A stretch of DNA of 64,000 nucleotides from CALAED01 sp036555725 (lineage in GTDB: Bacteria > Actinomycetota > Actinomycetes > Streptosporangiales > Streptosporangiaceae): assembly GCA_036555725.1 (NCBI GenBank), contig DATBKU010000135.1, positions 1-64,000 of the forward strand, written 5' to 3'. Positions 26,690 to 36,225 of this stretch are shown here, piece after piece. The position numbers were made by a program, and so were the translations under genes. Numbering within the stretch: position 1 is the stretch's first letter; the number at the start of each line of letters is the position of its first letter. The notes under the pieces are model-generated. The model was not told the origin of the DNA. It was given only the letters and a program-made list of their open reading frames with translations, and searched no databases.

Positions 26690-27249
26690 CCACGACGACA
26701 CCCACTCGACCGCCGCGCTCCCGTACCGCCGCTCGCCCCGCGACCCGGAGCGCCGATGGCCGGACGGCCACACGCGCCGCCCCGGCACGTACCGTCGCCG
26801 CGCCCCGAGTCGAACGGGCCAAGGCCGGGGCGCGCACACAGCGTCCGGCGGCGCCACCCCGCATGCCGTTCGTGCTGCTCGTGGTCGGGCTGCTCGGCGG
26901 AGCGCTGGTGAGCCTGCTGCTGCTCAACACGGTGCTGGCGCAGGACGCCTTCACCCTGACCGAGCTGGAGCGCGGCAACCAGCAGCTGAACCAGCAGCGG
27001 CAGGCGCTGCAGGAGGAGATCGCGCGCGAGGAGTCACCGGCCCGGCTCGCCCCGCGGGCGAAGGCGCTCGGCATGCGCGAGCCGCACCGGCCGGCGTTCG
27101 TCGACGCGCGGACCGGCCAGGTCGTCGGCCCCAAGGGACTGCGGCCCGTGCCGTACCCGGCTGCGGCGTCCGCCGCGGCGGCGAGCGTGGTCGGCGTGCC
27201 GGGCGCGGTGGTGCCAGGCGACGGCGTCCAGACCGGGGGCGGTCGGTGA
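26686..27249 (+). CDS. ftsL: FtsL-like septum formation protein
   Basis: 187 residues. The position between rsmH and ftsI and the build fit FtsL: a basic, disordered cytoplasmic N-terminus (about 60 residues, Thr/Arg/Ala), one membrane helix (about 60-80, FVLLVVGLLGGALVSLLLLN), then a short coiled coil (LTELERGNQQLNQQRQALQEEI) and a conserved APRAKALGMREP segment, ending in an Ala/Val tail. It partners FtsQ (DivIB) and activates FtsW-FtsI. Sequence identity in the family is low, so the name rests on place and layout. Four-base overlaps on both sides. Confidence 0.8.
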   Translation: MTTTTPTRPPRSRTAARPATRSADGRTATRAAPARTVAAPRVERAKAGARTQRPAAPPRMPFVLLVVGLLGGALVSLLLLNTVLAQDAFTLTELERGNQQLNQQRQALQEEIAREESPARLAPRAKALGMREPHRPAFVDARTGQVVGPKGLRPVPYPAAASAAAASVVGVPGAVVPGDGVQTGGGR

Positions 27250-29306
27250 CGACACAACGCGGCCGCGGCCCGGGCGGACAGTCGCCCGGACGCCGGGGGA
27301 GCGGTCGCGGCCAGGGTCAGGGCGGGGGCGGCCCGGGCAAAGATCGACCGCAGCGTCCGGCCGGACGCGGCGGCACCCCGGCACGCGGCGGTACCCCGGC
27401 ACGCGGCGGGTCCAAGGGAGCCGGCGGGCGCGCGGGAACCGGCGGAGCCAAGAGCGCGTCACGGAGCACGGGAGCCGCCCGGCCGGGAAGGCCGGCCGAA
27501 CGTGCACGTCCGCGCGGAACCGGCTCCGGACCGCGCCGACGGCCGCCCGTCCGGCCGCCCCGCCGGATCCTCATGCGGCTGCGCGACCCCGTCCGGCGGC
27601 TCAACGTGGGCTTGCTGCTGATCGCGTTCGTGCTGTCGCTGTTCGCCGGCCGCCTCGTCCAGCTGCAGGGCCTCGCGGCGGACGGCTACGCGCACCGTGC
27701 CGTACAGCAGCGGCTGGTGAAGATCGACCTGCCGGCCATCAGGGGACAGATCACCGACGCCCAGGGCGAGCCCCTCGCGATGACGGTGGACGCCCGCGCG
27801 ATCTACGCCGACCCGTCGCGGATCAAGCCAGAACAGCGCAACCAGATCGCCGGATCAATGTCGTCGATCCTCGGCCTCAACCCGGCCGCCGTGCTCAAGC
27901 TCATCAGCACGCCGAACACCCAGTTCAAATACATCGCGCACGGCGTACGGCCGGACAAGGCCAGGACGATCAGCGCGCTGGACTTTCCCGGCATCGGCAC
28001 TTTGCCGGAGTATCGACGTATATATCCGAACAACTCGGTGGCGGCCAACGTCGTTGGTTATGTGGGGCGGGATGGCAACGGCCTCGGCGGGCTCGAGTTC
28101 ACCATGAACCGCATGCTCGCCGGGCGGAACGGCTGGCAGCGCGTGGAAATCAGCCGCGACGGCCAGCACATTCCCATGGGCGAGGACCAGACGCTCAAGC
28201 CGGTTCCGGGGCGCGGCCTGCGCCTGACCTTGCTGCGCGACCTGCAGTACAAGGCGCAGGTGGCGATCCAGAAGCAAGTCAAGGCGACCCACGCGAAAAG
28301 CGGCAGCGTCATCGTCATAGACCCCCGCAACGGGCAGATCCTCGCGATGGCGAGCGCGCCCGGCTTCGATCCCAACAACCTGACCAAGGCCGATCCGCGC
28401 AACCTGGGGAACCGGCCCGTCCAGGAGGCGTTCGAGCCGGGCAGCACCAACAAGGTGATCACGGCCGCGGCGACGATGGAGAAGGGCGGGGTGACACCGA
28501 ACACGGCGTTCACCGTCCCCGACCACATCACGAGGTACGGCCGGACGTTCCACGACTCGCACCCGCACTCGACCGAGCGGCTGACGTTCGGCGGAGTGCT
28601 CGCGACGTCGAGCAACATCGGCACGATCATGGCGAGCGAGCGGATCAGCCAGCAGACGCTGTATCAGTTCCTGCGCGGCTTCGGGTTCGGCGCGCTCACC
28701 GGTGTAGGGCTGCCGGGCGAGACGCCCGGGCTGCTGCGCCCGCCGAACCAGTGGTCGGGCACCGACCGGTACCCGATCGCGTTCGGCCAGACCGTGTCGG
28801 TCAACGCACTGCAGATGGCGAGCGTCTACGCGACCATCGCCAACGGCGGGGTGCGGGTGACCCCCACCCTGGTCGCCGGCACCACCGACGGCCACGGCGG
28901 TTTCCTGCCGTCCCCCGCTCCCGCCCACCGGCGCGTGATCAGCGCCGAGACGGCCAATCAGATCATCCACATGCTCGAAGGGGTCACCACCCACGAGGGC
29001 ACGGCCCCCGAGGCGCAGATCCCCGGCTACCGGGTCGCCGGCAAGACCGGCACCGCCGAGCGGGTCAACCCGAGGTGCGGATGCTACCGGGGCGGCGGCT
29101 ACACCGCCTCCTTCGCCGGGATCGCGCCGGCCGACAATCCGCAGCTTGTCGTGCAGGTCGTGCTGCAGGACCCCAAGGGCGCCCACTATGGTGGCGAGGT
29201 GGCGGCTCCGGTCTTCAAGGACGTCATGTCCTTTGCCCTGCAGACTCAGAAGATCCCGCCCACGGGGAGCAAGTCACCGAAGATCCGTATCTACGCCGGT
29301 CGCTGA
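27246..29306 (+). CDS. ftsI: Septal peptidoglycan transpeptidase FtsI (PBP3)
   Basis: 686 residues. Cross-links septal peptidoglycan. The first ~110 residues are a Gly/Arg/Pro-rich cytoplasmic stretch with an ARGGTP repeat, then a membrane helix (LNVGLLLIAFVLSLFAGRL), the pedestal domain and a transpeptidase domain. The three penicillin-binding motifs are visible: S400-T-N-K403 (FEPGSTNK), S455-S-N and K600-T-G-T. GTG 27246 overlaps the ftsL stop. The N-terminal extension is longer than in most bacteria but usual in actinobacteria. Confidence 0.95.
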   Translation: MTTQRGRGPGGQSPGRRGSGRGQGQGGGGPGKDRPQRPAGRGGTPARGGTPARGGSKGAGGRAGTGGAKSASRSTGAARPGRPAERARPRGTGSGPRRRPPVRPPRRILMRLRDPVRRLNVGLLLIAFVLSLFAGRLVQLQGLAADGYAHRAVQQRLVKIDLPAIRGQITDAQGEPLAMTVDARAIYADPSRIKPEQRNQIAGSMSSILGLNPAAVLKLISTPNTQFKYIAHGVRPDKARTISALDFPGIGTLPEYRRIYPNNSVAANVVGYVGRDGNGLGGLEFTMNRMLAGRNGWQRVEISRDGQHIPMGEDQTLKPVPGRGLRLTLLRDLQYKAQVAIQKQVKATHAKSGSVIVIDPRNGQILAMASAPGFDPNNLTKADPRNLGNRPVQEAFEPGSTNKVITAAATMEKGGVTPNTAFTVPDHITRYGRTFHDSHPHSTERLTFGGVLATSSNIGTIMASERISQQTLYQFLRGFGFGALTGVGLPGETPGLLRPPNQWSGTDRYPIAFGQTVSVNALQMASVYATIANGGVRVTPTLVAGTTDGHGGFLPSPAPAHRRVISAETANQIIHMLEGVTTHEGTAPEAQIPGYRVAGKTGTAERVNPRCGCYRGGGYTASFAGIAPADNPQLVVQVVLQDPKGAHYGGEVAAPVFKDVMSFALQTQKIPPTGSKSPKIRIYAGR

Positions 29307-29329
29307 CGACGGACGGGTAATCTCTCGCC

Positions 29330-30973
29330 GTGCCCCAGCAGCCACCAGCGTCCCAGAGCGAAAGAGCAGCGATGCGCCCGACCACCAACCCGGCCCGCCC
29401 CCTCTCCGGGCTTGCGCGGGTGCTCGACGTGTCCGAGGAGGCCGCGGGCTGGGGCAGCGACCACGAGGTCGCGATCGCGGGCATCACCCACGACTCCCGG
29501 CGGGTCCGGCCGGGCGACCTGTACGCCGCGCTCCCGGGCAGCACCGTGCACGGCGCCGACTTCTCCGAACAGGCGGCCGCGGCGGGCGCCGCCGCGATCA
29601 TGACCGACCGGGCCGGATACGAGCGCGCGGCCGCGACCGGGCTGCCGGTGCTCGTCGTCGACCGCCCCCGCGACGTGCTCGGCCGGGCCGCCGCCTGGGT
29701 GTACGGCGAGCCGGCGCGCGACCTGACCTTGATCGGCGTGACCGGCACCAGCGGCAAGACCACGACCGTGTACCTGCTCGAGGCCGGCCTGCGCGCGGCC
29801 GGCGTGCACACCGGCATCGTCGGCACGGTCGAGACCCGCATCGGCGACGACCGGCTGCCGAGCACGCTGACCACCCCCGAGTCGACGGACCTGCACGCGA
29901 TCTTCGCGATGATGCGCGAGCGAGGCGTCGGCGCGGCCGCGATGGAGGTCTCCAGCCACGCCCTCGAACAGGGCCGGGTCGGCGGCGCGTACTACGACGT
30001 CGCGATCTTCACCAACCTCTCCCAGGACCACCTCGACTACCACGTCACCATGGACGACTACTTCGCGGCCAAGGCGCGGCTGTTCACGGCCGCGTACAGC
30101 CGCGTCGGCGTGGTCAACGCCGACGACGAGTACGGCCGGCTGCTGGTCGAGCAGGCCGAGGTGCCGGTCACGACGTTCTCGGTGGACGGCAACCCGGCGG
30201 CCGACTGGCGCGCCGAGGACGTACGGCTCGGCGCCGACGGCAGCATCTTCCGCGTCGTCGGCCCCGGCGGCATCGAGGCCGACGCGACCATCCAGCTCGC
30301 CGGCCCGTTCAACGTGGCCAACGCGCTGGCCGCGATCGTCGCGCTCGTCGAGTCCGGCATACCGCTGCCGACCGCGGTGAGCGGCGTGGCCGCGCTGCCG
30401 GGCGTGCCGGGACGCCTGGAGCGGGTCGACGAGGGCCAGGACTTCGTCACCCTGGTCGACTACTCGCACAAGCCGGCGGCCGTAGAGGCCGTCCTGACCG
30501 CGCTGCGCCCGGTTACGGAGGGACGCCTGTTCGTCGTCCTCGGCTGCGGCGGCGACCGCGACCGGGGAAAGCGCCCGCTCATGGGCGAATCCGCCGCGCG
30601 GCTCGCGGACGTGGCCATCTTCACCAACGACAACCCGCGATCCGAGGATCCGATCGCCATCCTCGCCGCTATGGTCGAGGGCGTGCTGAAGGTGCCCCAG
30701 CAGGAGCGGGCGCACGTGATCGTCGAGCCCGACCGGGCGGCGGCGATCGCGCTCGCGGTCGACCGCGCCCGCCGCGGCGACGTCGTCGTGGTGGCCGGCA
30801 AGGGGCACGAACAGGGTCAGTACGTCGGCGGCGAGGTCATCCCGTTCGACGACCGCGAGGTGGTCCGGCGGGCCCTGCACGACCGGTACGACGGCGACGG
30901 CGACAGCGACGAGGCCGACGACTACGGCGACCTCGGCGACCTCGGCGACCTCGGCGACGAGGAACAGGCGTGA
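29330..30973 (+). CDS. murE: UDP-MurNAc-tripeptide synthetase (diaminopimelate-adding)
   Basis: 547 residues from GTG 29330; ATG 29372 (fourteen codons in) is a good alternative start. Adds diaminopimelate to UDP-MurNAc-Ala-Glu. Mur ligase features: THDSRRVRPGDLYAAL (N-domain), GVTGTSGKTTT P-loop, TTPESTDLHAIFAMM, and the DNPRSEDP motif at about residue 434, which selects diaminopimelate rather than lysine. The C-terminus ends in an acidic tail made by a 9-base repeat. The stop overlaps murF (GTGA). Confidence 0.95.
   Translation: MPQQPPASQSERAAMRPTTNPARPLSGLARVLDVSEEAAGWGSDHEVAIAGITHDSRRVRPGDLYAALPGSTVHGADFSEQAAAAGAAAIMTDRAGYERAAATGLPVLVVDRPRDVLGRAAAWVYGEPARDLTLIGVTGTSGKTTTVYLLEAGLRAAGVHTGIVGTVETRIGDDRLPSTLTTPESTDLHAIFAMMRERGVGAAAMEVSSHALEQGRVGGAYYDVAIFTNLSQDHLDYHVTMDDYFAAKARLFTAAYSRVGVVNADDEYGRLLVEQAEVPVTTFSVDGNPAADWRAEDVRLGADGSIFRVVGPGGIEADATIQLAGPFNVANALAAIVALVESGIPLPTAVSGVAALPGVPGRLERVDEGQDFVTLVDYSHKPAAVEAVLTALRPVTEGRLFVVLGCGGDRDRGKRPLMGESAARLADVAIFTNDNPRSEDPIAILAAMVEGVLKVPQQERAHVIVEPDRAAAIALAVDRARRGDVVVVAGKGHEQGQYVGGEVIPFDDREVVRRALHDRYDGDGDSDEADDYGDLGDLGDLGDEEQA
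30926..30952 (+). repeat. 9-base tandem repeat in the murE 3' end
   Basis: GGCGACCTC occurs three times in a row (30926-30934, 30935-30943, 30944-30952), followed by a half-match GGCGACGAG. It encodes a Gly-Asp-Leu repeat in the acidic MurE tail. Confidence 0.9.
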
Positions 30974-32403
30974 TTCCGCTCGTGCTGGCGAAGATAGCCG
31001 AGATCACGCGGGGGACCCTGGCTGGGGCGCCGTCCCGCGAGGCGATCGTCACCGGGCCGGTCACCCTCGACTCCCGGGCCGCCGAGCCGGGCGCGCTGTT
31101 CGCGGCGTTCCGCGGTGAGCGCGTGGACGGCCACGACTTCGCGGCCGCCGCCGTGGCCGCCGGCGCGGTCGCCGCCCTGGTGGACCGGCCGGTCGACCAG
31201 GGCGTGCCGGTCATCATGGTCGACGACGTGGTCGCCGCGCTCGGCCGGCTGGCCCGCGCCGTCGTGGACCGGCTGCCCGAGATCACGACGATCGGCGTCA
31301 CCGGCTCGTCCGGCAAGACCTCGACCAAGGACCTGCTCGCCCACGTCACCAGGCGGCTCGGCCCCACGGTGGCGCCCACCGGCTCGTTCAACAACGAGAT
31401 CGGGCACCCGCTGACCGTGCTGCGCGCCGACGAGGACACGCGCTACCTGGTGCTGGAGACGAGCGCCCGCGGCATCGGCCACATCGCGTACCTGACCCGC
31501 ATCGCGCCGCCGCACATCGGCGTCGTGCTCAACGTCGGCAGCGCCCACATCGGCGAGTTCGGCAGCCGTGAGGTCGTGGCGCGGGCCAAGGCCGAGCTGG
31601 TCGAGGCGCTCACCCCCGAGGGAACGGCCGTCCTGAACTCTGACGACCCCCTCGTCCGCACGATGGCCGCCCGTACCCCGGCGAAGATCGTCACCTTTGG
31701 CCGCGCGCCGGACGCCACTGTACGAGCGACCGAGGAGTGGCTCGACGAGCGGGGGAGGGCACGGTTCTCCCTGGTCACGCCCGAGGGGACGGCGCCGGTG
31801 ACGCTCCGGCTGCACGGGGCGCACATGGTGAGCAACGCGCTGGCCGTCGCGGCGACCGCCCGCGAGCTGGGCCTGCCGCTGTCCGAGATCGCCGATGCGA
31901 TGTCGGAGGCGACGTCCGTCAGCCGCTGGCGGATGGAGGTCAGCGAGCGCGCCGACGGCCTCACCGTCGTCAACGACGCCTACAACGCCAACCCCGAGTC
32001 GGTGCGGGCGGCCCTGGACGCCCTTCGGCACATGTCCCGGGGCCGTCGCTCCTACGCCGTGCTCGGTGGAATGGCGGAATTGGGCGCCGTCTCCAGACAG
32101 GAGCACGAGAAGATCGGACGGTACGCCGCCGAGAGCGGCGTGTCCGGCCTTGTCGTGATCGGTGAGACCGCGGCGCCCATCCTCGTGGGCGCCAAGCAGG
32201 TGGGGTCGTGGACTGGAGAGTGCGTTCAGGTGGATGACACCGCCGCGGCGGTCACCGCGCTCGGCGAGCGGCTGCGCTCGCGCGACGTGGTGTTGATCAA
32301 AGGTTCACGGGTGGCCGGGCTGGAACAGGTCGCCCAAGCCGTCCTCGACGATGGGCCTGACGGCGGGCCCGGTTCGGGGCGGGAAAGCGGGGCCGGCGCG
32401 TGA
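30970..32403 (+). CDS. murF: UDP-MurNAc-pentapeptide synthetase (D-Ala-D-Ala ligase)
   Basis: 477 residues. Adds D-Ala-D-Ala to the UDP-MurNAc-tripeptide. Seen: LDSRAAEPGALFAAFRGERVDGHDF, P-loop GVTGSSGKTSTKDLLA, GSFNNEIGHPLTVL, LETSARGIGHI (Mur ligase core) and NDAYNANPESVRAAL near the C-terminal domain. GTG 30970 overlaps the murE stop and the murF stop overlaps mraY, so these three are coupled. Confidence 0.95.
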   Translation: MIPLVLAKIAEITRGTLAGAPSREAIVTGPVTLDSRAAEPGALFAAFRGERVDGHDFAAAAVAAGAVAALVDRPVDQGVPVIMVDDVVAALGRLARAVVDRLPEITTIGVTGSSGKTSTKDLLAHVTRRLGPTVAPTGSFNNEIGHPLTVLRADEDTRYLVLETSARGIGHIAYLTRIAPPHIGVVLNVGSAHIGEFGSREVVARAKAELVEALTPEGTAVLNSDDPLVRTMAARTPAKIVTFGRAPDATVRATEEWLDERGRARFSLVTPEGTAPVTLRLHGAHMVSNALAVAATARELGLPLSEIADAMSEATSVSRWRMEVSERADGLTVVNDAYNANPESVRAALDALRHMSRGRRSYAVLGGMAELGAVSRQEHEKIGRYAAESGVSGLVVIGETAAPILVGAKQVGSWTGECVQVDDTAAAVTALGERLRSRDVVLIKGSRVAGLEQVAQAVLDDGPDGGPGSGRESGAGA

Positions 32404-33458
32404 CCAATATCATCCTCGCCGGCGCGGTGTCGCTGATCATCGGCATGCTCGGCACCCCGGTGTGGATCCGGCTGGTCTCCCGGCTGGGGTACGGCCAGAT
32501 GATCCGCGAGGACGGGGTGGAGACCCACCTCAGCAAGCGCGGCACCCCCACCATGGGCGGCGCCGTCTTCATCATCGGGTCGCTCGTGGGATACGCCCTC
32601 TCCCACCTCGTCACCGGCACCACGCCCACGATCTCGGGCATCCTCGTGCTGTTCCTGATGACCGGGCTCGGCGTCGTCGGCTTCGTCGACGACTACATCA
32701 AGGTGTTCAAGCAGCGCAGCCTCGGGCTGCGCAGCAGCGCCAAGGCGATCGGCATCGTGCTCGTCGGCGTGGTGTTCGCGGTCGGCGTCCTGAACTTCCC
32801 CAACGGGTACGACGTCACGCCGGCGACCGACCAGCTGTCGTTCCTGCGCGACTTCGGGCCGCACATCGGGCCCTACCTGTTCGTGCTCTGGGCGCTCATC
32901 CTGATCCAGGCCACGTCGAACGGCGTCAACCTGACCGACGGCCTCGACGGTCTGGCCAGCGGGCCGACCGGCATGATCCTCGGCGCGTACGTGATCATCG
33001 GCAACTGGCAGCTGCGCAACAGCTGCTACGACTTCGGGCTCGCCCCTAATTGCTACAGCGTGCGCGACCCGCTCGACCTCGCCGTGGTGGCCGCCGCCGT
33101 GCTCGGCGGGCTCTTCGGCTTCCTGTGGTGGAACGCACCACCGGCCAAGATCTTCATGGGCGACACCGGCTCGCTCGCGCTGGGCGGTGTGCTGGTCGGC
33201 CTGGCGATCACCACCCGCACCCAGATCCTGCTCGCCATCCTGGGCGGCCTGATCGTGATCATCGTGCTGTCGGTGATCATCCAGGTCGGCACCTTCAAGG
33301 TGACTCGAAAACGGGTCTTTAAAATGGCCCCGCTGCAGCACCACTTCGAGCTGTCCGGCTGGGCCGAGACCACCATTGTGGTGCGGTTCTGGCTGATGTC
33401 CGCCCTCTTCGTGGCCATGGGCCTCGGCCTGTTCTACCTGGAGTGGATGCCCAAGTGA
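32400..33458 (+). CDS. mraY: Phospho-MurNAc-pentapeptide transferase
   Basis: 352 residues, about ten membrane helices. Makes lipid I from UDP-MurNAc-pentapeptide and undecaprenyl phosphate. Catalytic and substrate motifs: GTPTMGG, GFVDDYIKV with the Asp pair, NLTDGLDGLASG, NAPPAKIFMGDTGSLALG and the cytoplasmic PLQHHFELSGW with the His cluster. Overlaps murF and murD by four bases each. Confidence 0.97.
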   Translation: MTNIILAGAVSLIIGMLGTPVWIRLVSRLGYGQMIREDGVETHLSKRGTPTMGGAVFIIGSLVGYALSHLVTGTTPTISGILVLFLMTGLGVVGFVDDYIKVFKQRSLGLRSSAKAIGIVLVGVVFAVGVLNFPNGYDVTPATDQLSFLRDFGPHIGPYLFVLWALILIQATSNGVNLTDGLDGLASGPTGMILGAYVIIGNWQLRNSCYDFGLAPNCYSVRDPLDLAVVAAAVLGGLFGFLWWNAPPAKIFMGDTGSLALGGVLVGLAITTRTQILLAILGGLIVIIVLSVIIQVGTFKVTRKRVFKMAPLQHHFELSGWAETTIVVRFWLMSALFVAMGLGLFYLEWMPK

Positions 33459-34849
33459 GCCTGGCGCGGGGGGCTCCGGCGAGCGCTTGGGCGGGAAACA
33501 CGGTCTGTGTCGCGGGGCTGGGGATCTCGGGGCGCGCGGCGGCGCTGGCGCTGGCCGAGCGCGGCGCGCGGGTCACGGTCGTCGACGCCCGCGACGGCGC
33601 GGCCGAGCGCGCGCACGCCGCGACGCTGGAATCCGCCGGCGTGACCGTACGACTGGGGGACGGCGAAACCCTGCCTGCGGGGATCGGCCTCGTCGTCACC
33701 TCGCCCGGCTGGCGGCCCGACGTACCGTTGCTCGCCACGGCGGCCGGCGCGGGCATCGAGGTCATCGGCGAGGTAGAGCTGGCCTGGCGGCTGCGCGGGC
33801 CGGACGCCGCGCCCTGGCTGGCGATCACCGGCACCGACGGGAAGACCACCGTCGTCCGCATGCTGGCCGGCATGCTCACGGCCGCCGGGCACAAGGCGCT
33901 CGCCGTCGGCAACGTCGGCACCCCGATCGTGACCGCGGTGACGGAGCACCACGACGTCCTGGCCGTCGAGCTGTCCAGCTACCAGCTGCACTGGTCGAGC
34001 TCGCTCGAGCCGTACGCCGCCGCGGTGCTCAACATCGCGCCCGACCATCTTGACTGGCACGGCTCGATGGAAGGGTACGTCGCCGACAAGGCCAAGATCT
34101 TCGCGCCCGGCACGATCGCGGTCTACAACGCCGACGACGAGCGCTCGACGGCGCTGGCCGCCCGCTCCGATCGCCGGGTCGGCTTCACCCTGCGCCCCCC
34201 TGGCCCGGGCGGGCTGGGCGTGGTGGACGACGTCCTCGTCGACCATGCCACCGGCGATACGGCGGTGGAGATCGCGCGCGTGGCCGACGTACGGCCGTAC
34301 GCGCCGCACAACGTGGCCAACGCGCTGGCCGCGGCGGCTTTGGCGCGGGCGTACGGCGTGGCGCCGGAGGCCGTACGGGAGGGGCTGCGAGCGTTCGTGC
34401 CGGACCCGCACCGGATCCAGTACGTGGCCGACATCGCCGGCGTTGCCTACGTCAACGACTCCAAGGCCACGCAGCCGCACGCCGCCGCCGGGTCGCTGGC
34501 CGCCTACCCGTCCGTGGTCTGGATCGCCGGCGGCCTGCTCAAGGGCCTCGACGTCGACGACCTCGTACGGTCGCACGGCCCCCGGCTGCGCGGCGTGGTG
34601 TTGATCGGGCGGGATCGCGCCCGGATCGCCGAAGCTCTTGGGCGACACGCGTCGAATGTCCCGGTCATCGACGTCCCCGACGCCGACACTGGGGCCATGG
34701 AACGTGCCGTGACCGAGGCCGCCGGGCTGGCCGAGCCGGGCGACACCGTGCTGCTCGCACCGGCGGGGGCGTCGTTCGACATGTTCGCGAACTACTCCGC
34801 CCGGGGCGACGCCTTCATCGCCGCCGTACGAAAGCTCGCTCGCCGATGA
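33455..34849 (+). CDS. murD: UDP-MurNAc-L-alanine:D-glutamate ligase
   Basis: 464 residues from GTG 33455, which overlaps the mraY stop; an earlier GTG at 33443 lies inside mraY. Adds D-Glu. Seen: VCVAGLGISGRAAALALA (N-terminal nucleotide-type fold), ITGTDGKTTVVRML P-loop, ELSSYQLHW, NIAPDHLDWHGSMEGYVADKAKIF and the YVNDSKATQPHA motif. The C-terminal domain has LLAPAGASFDMFANYSARGDAF, conserved in MurD. Confidence 0.95.
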   Translation: MSLARGAPASAWAGNTVCVAGLGISGRAAALALAERGARVTVVDARDGAAERAHAATLESAGVTVRLGDGETLPAGIGLVVTSPGWRPDVPLLATAAGAGIEVIGEVELAWRLRGPDAAPWLAITGTDGKTTVVRMLAGMLTAAGHKALAVGNVGTPIVTAVTEHHDVLAVELSSYQLHWSSSLEPYAAAVLNIAPDHLDWHGSMEGYVADKAKIFAPGTIAVYNADDERSTALAARSDRRVGFTLRPPGPGGLGVVDDVLVDHATGDTAVEIARVADVRPYAPHNVANALAAAALARAYGVAPEAVREGLRAFVPDPHRIQYVADIAGVAYVNDSKATQPHAAAGSLAAYPSVVWIAGGLLKGLDVDDLVRSHGPRLRGVVLIGRDRARIAEALGRHASNVPVIDVPDADTGAMERAVTEAAGLAEPGDTVLLAPAGASFDMFANYSARGDAFIAAVRKLARR

Positions 34850-36105
34850 GCGCCGAGGCCGCCACCGAAGAGGAGGGGCGGCCAGGCGTACGGGCGCAGG
34901 TCGGGCACCTTATCGGGCTGCTCGACCGGCCACTGACGTCGTACTACCTGGTGCTGGGCTGCTCGATGCTGCTGCTCGCGCTGGGCCTGGTGATGGTGCT
35001 GTCGTCGTCGAGCGTCGACCAGATGGACAAGACCGGGTCTCCGTACGTCCTGTTGCGCAAGCAGGCGATGTGGGTCGGGGTGGGGTTGCCGTTGATGTGG
35101 CTGGCCTCTCAGCTGCAGCCCAAGGCGTTCCGGGCGTTGGCGTATCCGCTGTTGCTGCTGTCCATCCTGGCGCTCACGCTGGTCCTCGTCCCGGGGCTCG
35201 GCCGAACCGCGGGCGGCGCGACGCGCTGGATCAGCTTCGGCGGCGGGTTCCAGCTGCAGCCGTCCGAGCCGGCGAAGCTCGCGCTGGTGCTCTGGGGGGC
35301 GGACCTGCTGGCTCGCAAGGAGAAGCTCGGCATGCTCACCGAGTGGCGGCAGCTGCTGATCCCGCTGCTGCCGGGCACCGGCCTCGTGGTGCTGCTGGTG
35401 ATGCTCGGCAACGACCTGGGCACGACCCTGGTGCTGTTGACGATCTTCCTGGCGCTGCTGTGGGTGGTCGGGGCCCCCGGGCGGCTGTTCGTCGGGATGA
35501 GCGGCCTGATCAGTGTGCTGATCGGGATCCTCATCGTCGTCGAGCCGTACCGGCTGCAGCGGCTCACCGGCTTCCTCGACCCGTCCGGCGACCCGCTGAA
35601 CACGAACTACCAGGGCCGGCAGGGCCTGTACGCGGTGGCGTCCGGCGGCTGGTTCGGCACCGGGCTGGGGGAGGGGCGGGCCAAGTGGCTGTACCTTCCG
35701 CACGGCGAGACCGACTTCATCTTCGCCAACATCGGCGAGGAGCTCGGCCTGATCGGCACGCTGGTGGTGCTCGGCCTGTTCGGGCTGCTGGCGTACGCGG
35801 GGTTGCGGATCGCCCGGCGAGCCGCCAAGGACACGTTCCTGCGGCTCGCCGCCGCCGGGGCCACCGCCTGGCTCGTGGTCCAGGCCATTGTGAACATCGG
35901 CGCGGTGATCGGGGTGCTGCCGATCACCGGGATCCCGCTGCCGCTCGTCTCGTACGGCGGCTCGGCGCTGATCCCGACATTGCTGGCGCTGGGCATGCTG
36001 CTGTCGTTCGCCAAACGCGAACCGGGCGCCCGGCAGGCCTTGGCCGGACGCGGCCCCGGACCCGCCGTCCGGGTCCTAAGCTGGCTGGGCCTGGGCAGGC
36101 GATGA
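34846..36105 (+). CDS. ftsW: Septal peptidoglycan glycosyltransferase FtsW
   Basis: 419 residues, SEDS family, ten predicted helices. Polymerises lipid II at the septum together with FtsI. Seen: LVMVLSSSSVDQM, GGATRWISFGGGFQLQPSEPAKLALVLW (the lipid-facing loop), the catalytic Asp in GNDLGTTLVLL, LGEGRAKWLYLPHGETDFIFANIGEELGLIG and LPLVSYGGSALIP. ATG 34846 overlaps the murD stop. RodA is similar but the place in the dcw cluster makes FtsW the right name. Confidence 0.95.
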   Translation: MSAEAATEEEGRPGVRAQVGHLIGLLDRPLTSYYLVLGCSMLLLALGLVMVLSSSSVDQMDKTGSPYVLLRKQAMWVGVGLPLMWLASQLQPKAFRALAYPLLLLSILALTLVLVPGLGRTAGGATRWISFGGGFQLQPSEPAKLALVLWGADLLARKEKLGMLTEWRQLLIPLLPGTGLVVLLVMLGNDLGTTLVLLTIFLALLWVVGAPGRLFVGMSGLISVLIGILIVVEPYRLQRLTGFLDPSGDPLNTNYQGRQGLYAVASGGWFGTGLGEGRAKWLYLPHGETDFIFANIGEELGLIGTLVVLGLFGLLAYAGLRIARRAAKDTFLRLAAAGATAWLVVQAIVNIGAVIGVLPITGIPLPLVSYGGSALIPTLLALGMLLSFAKREPGARQALAGRGPGPAVRVLSWLGLGRR

Positions 36106-36225
36106 CGAGACCTGGTACAGCACCCGCCAAAGTACCCTCCTCCGTCTGCGCAGCGGCCCGGTAAGGGTCCATGATGTGACGGAGTCCTGAACGCAGACTC
36201 ACGGGGTACCGAGCGGAGCGAGCAC

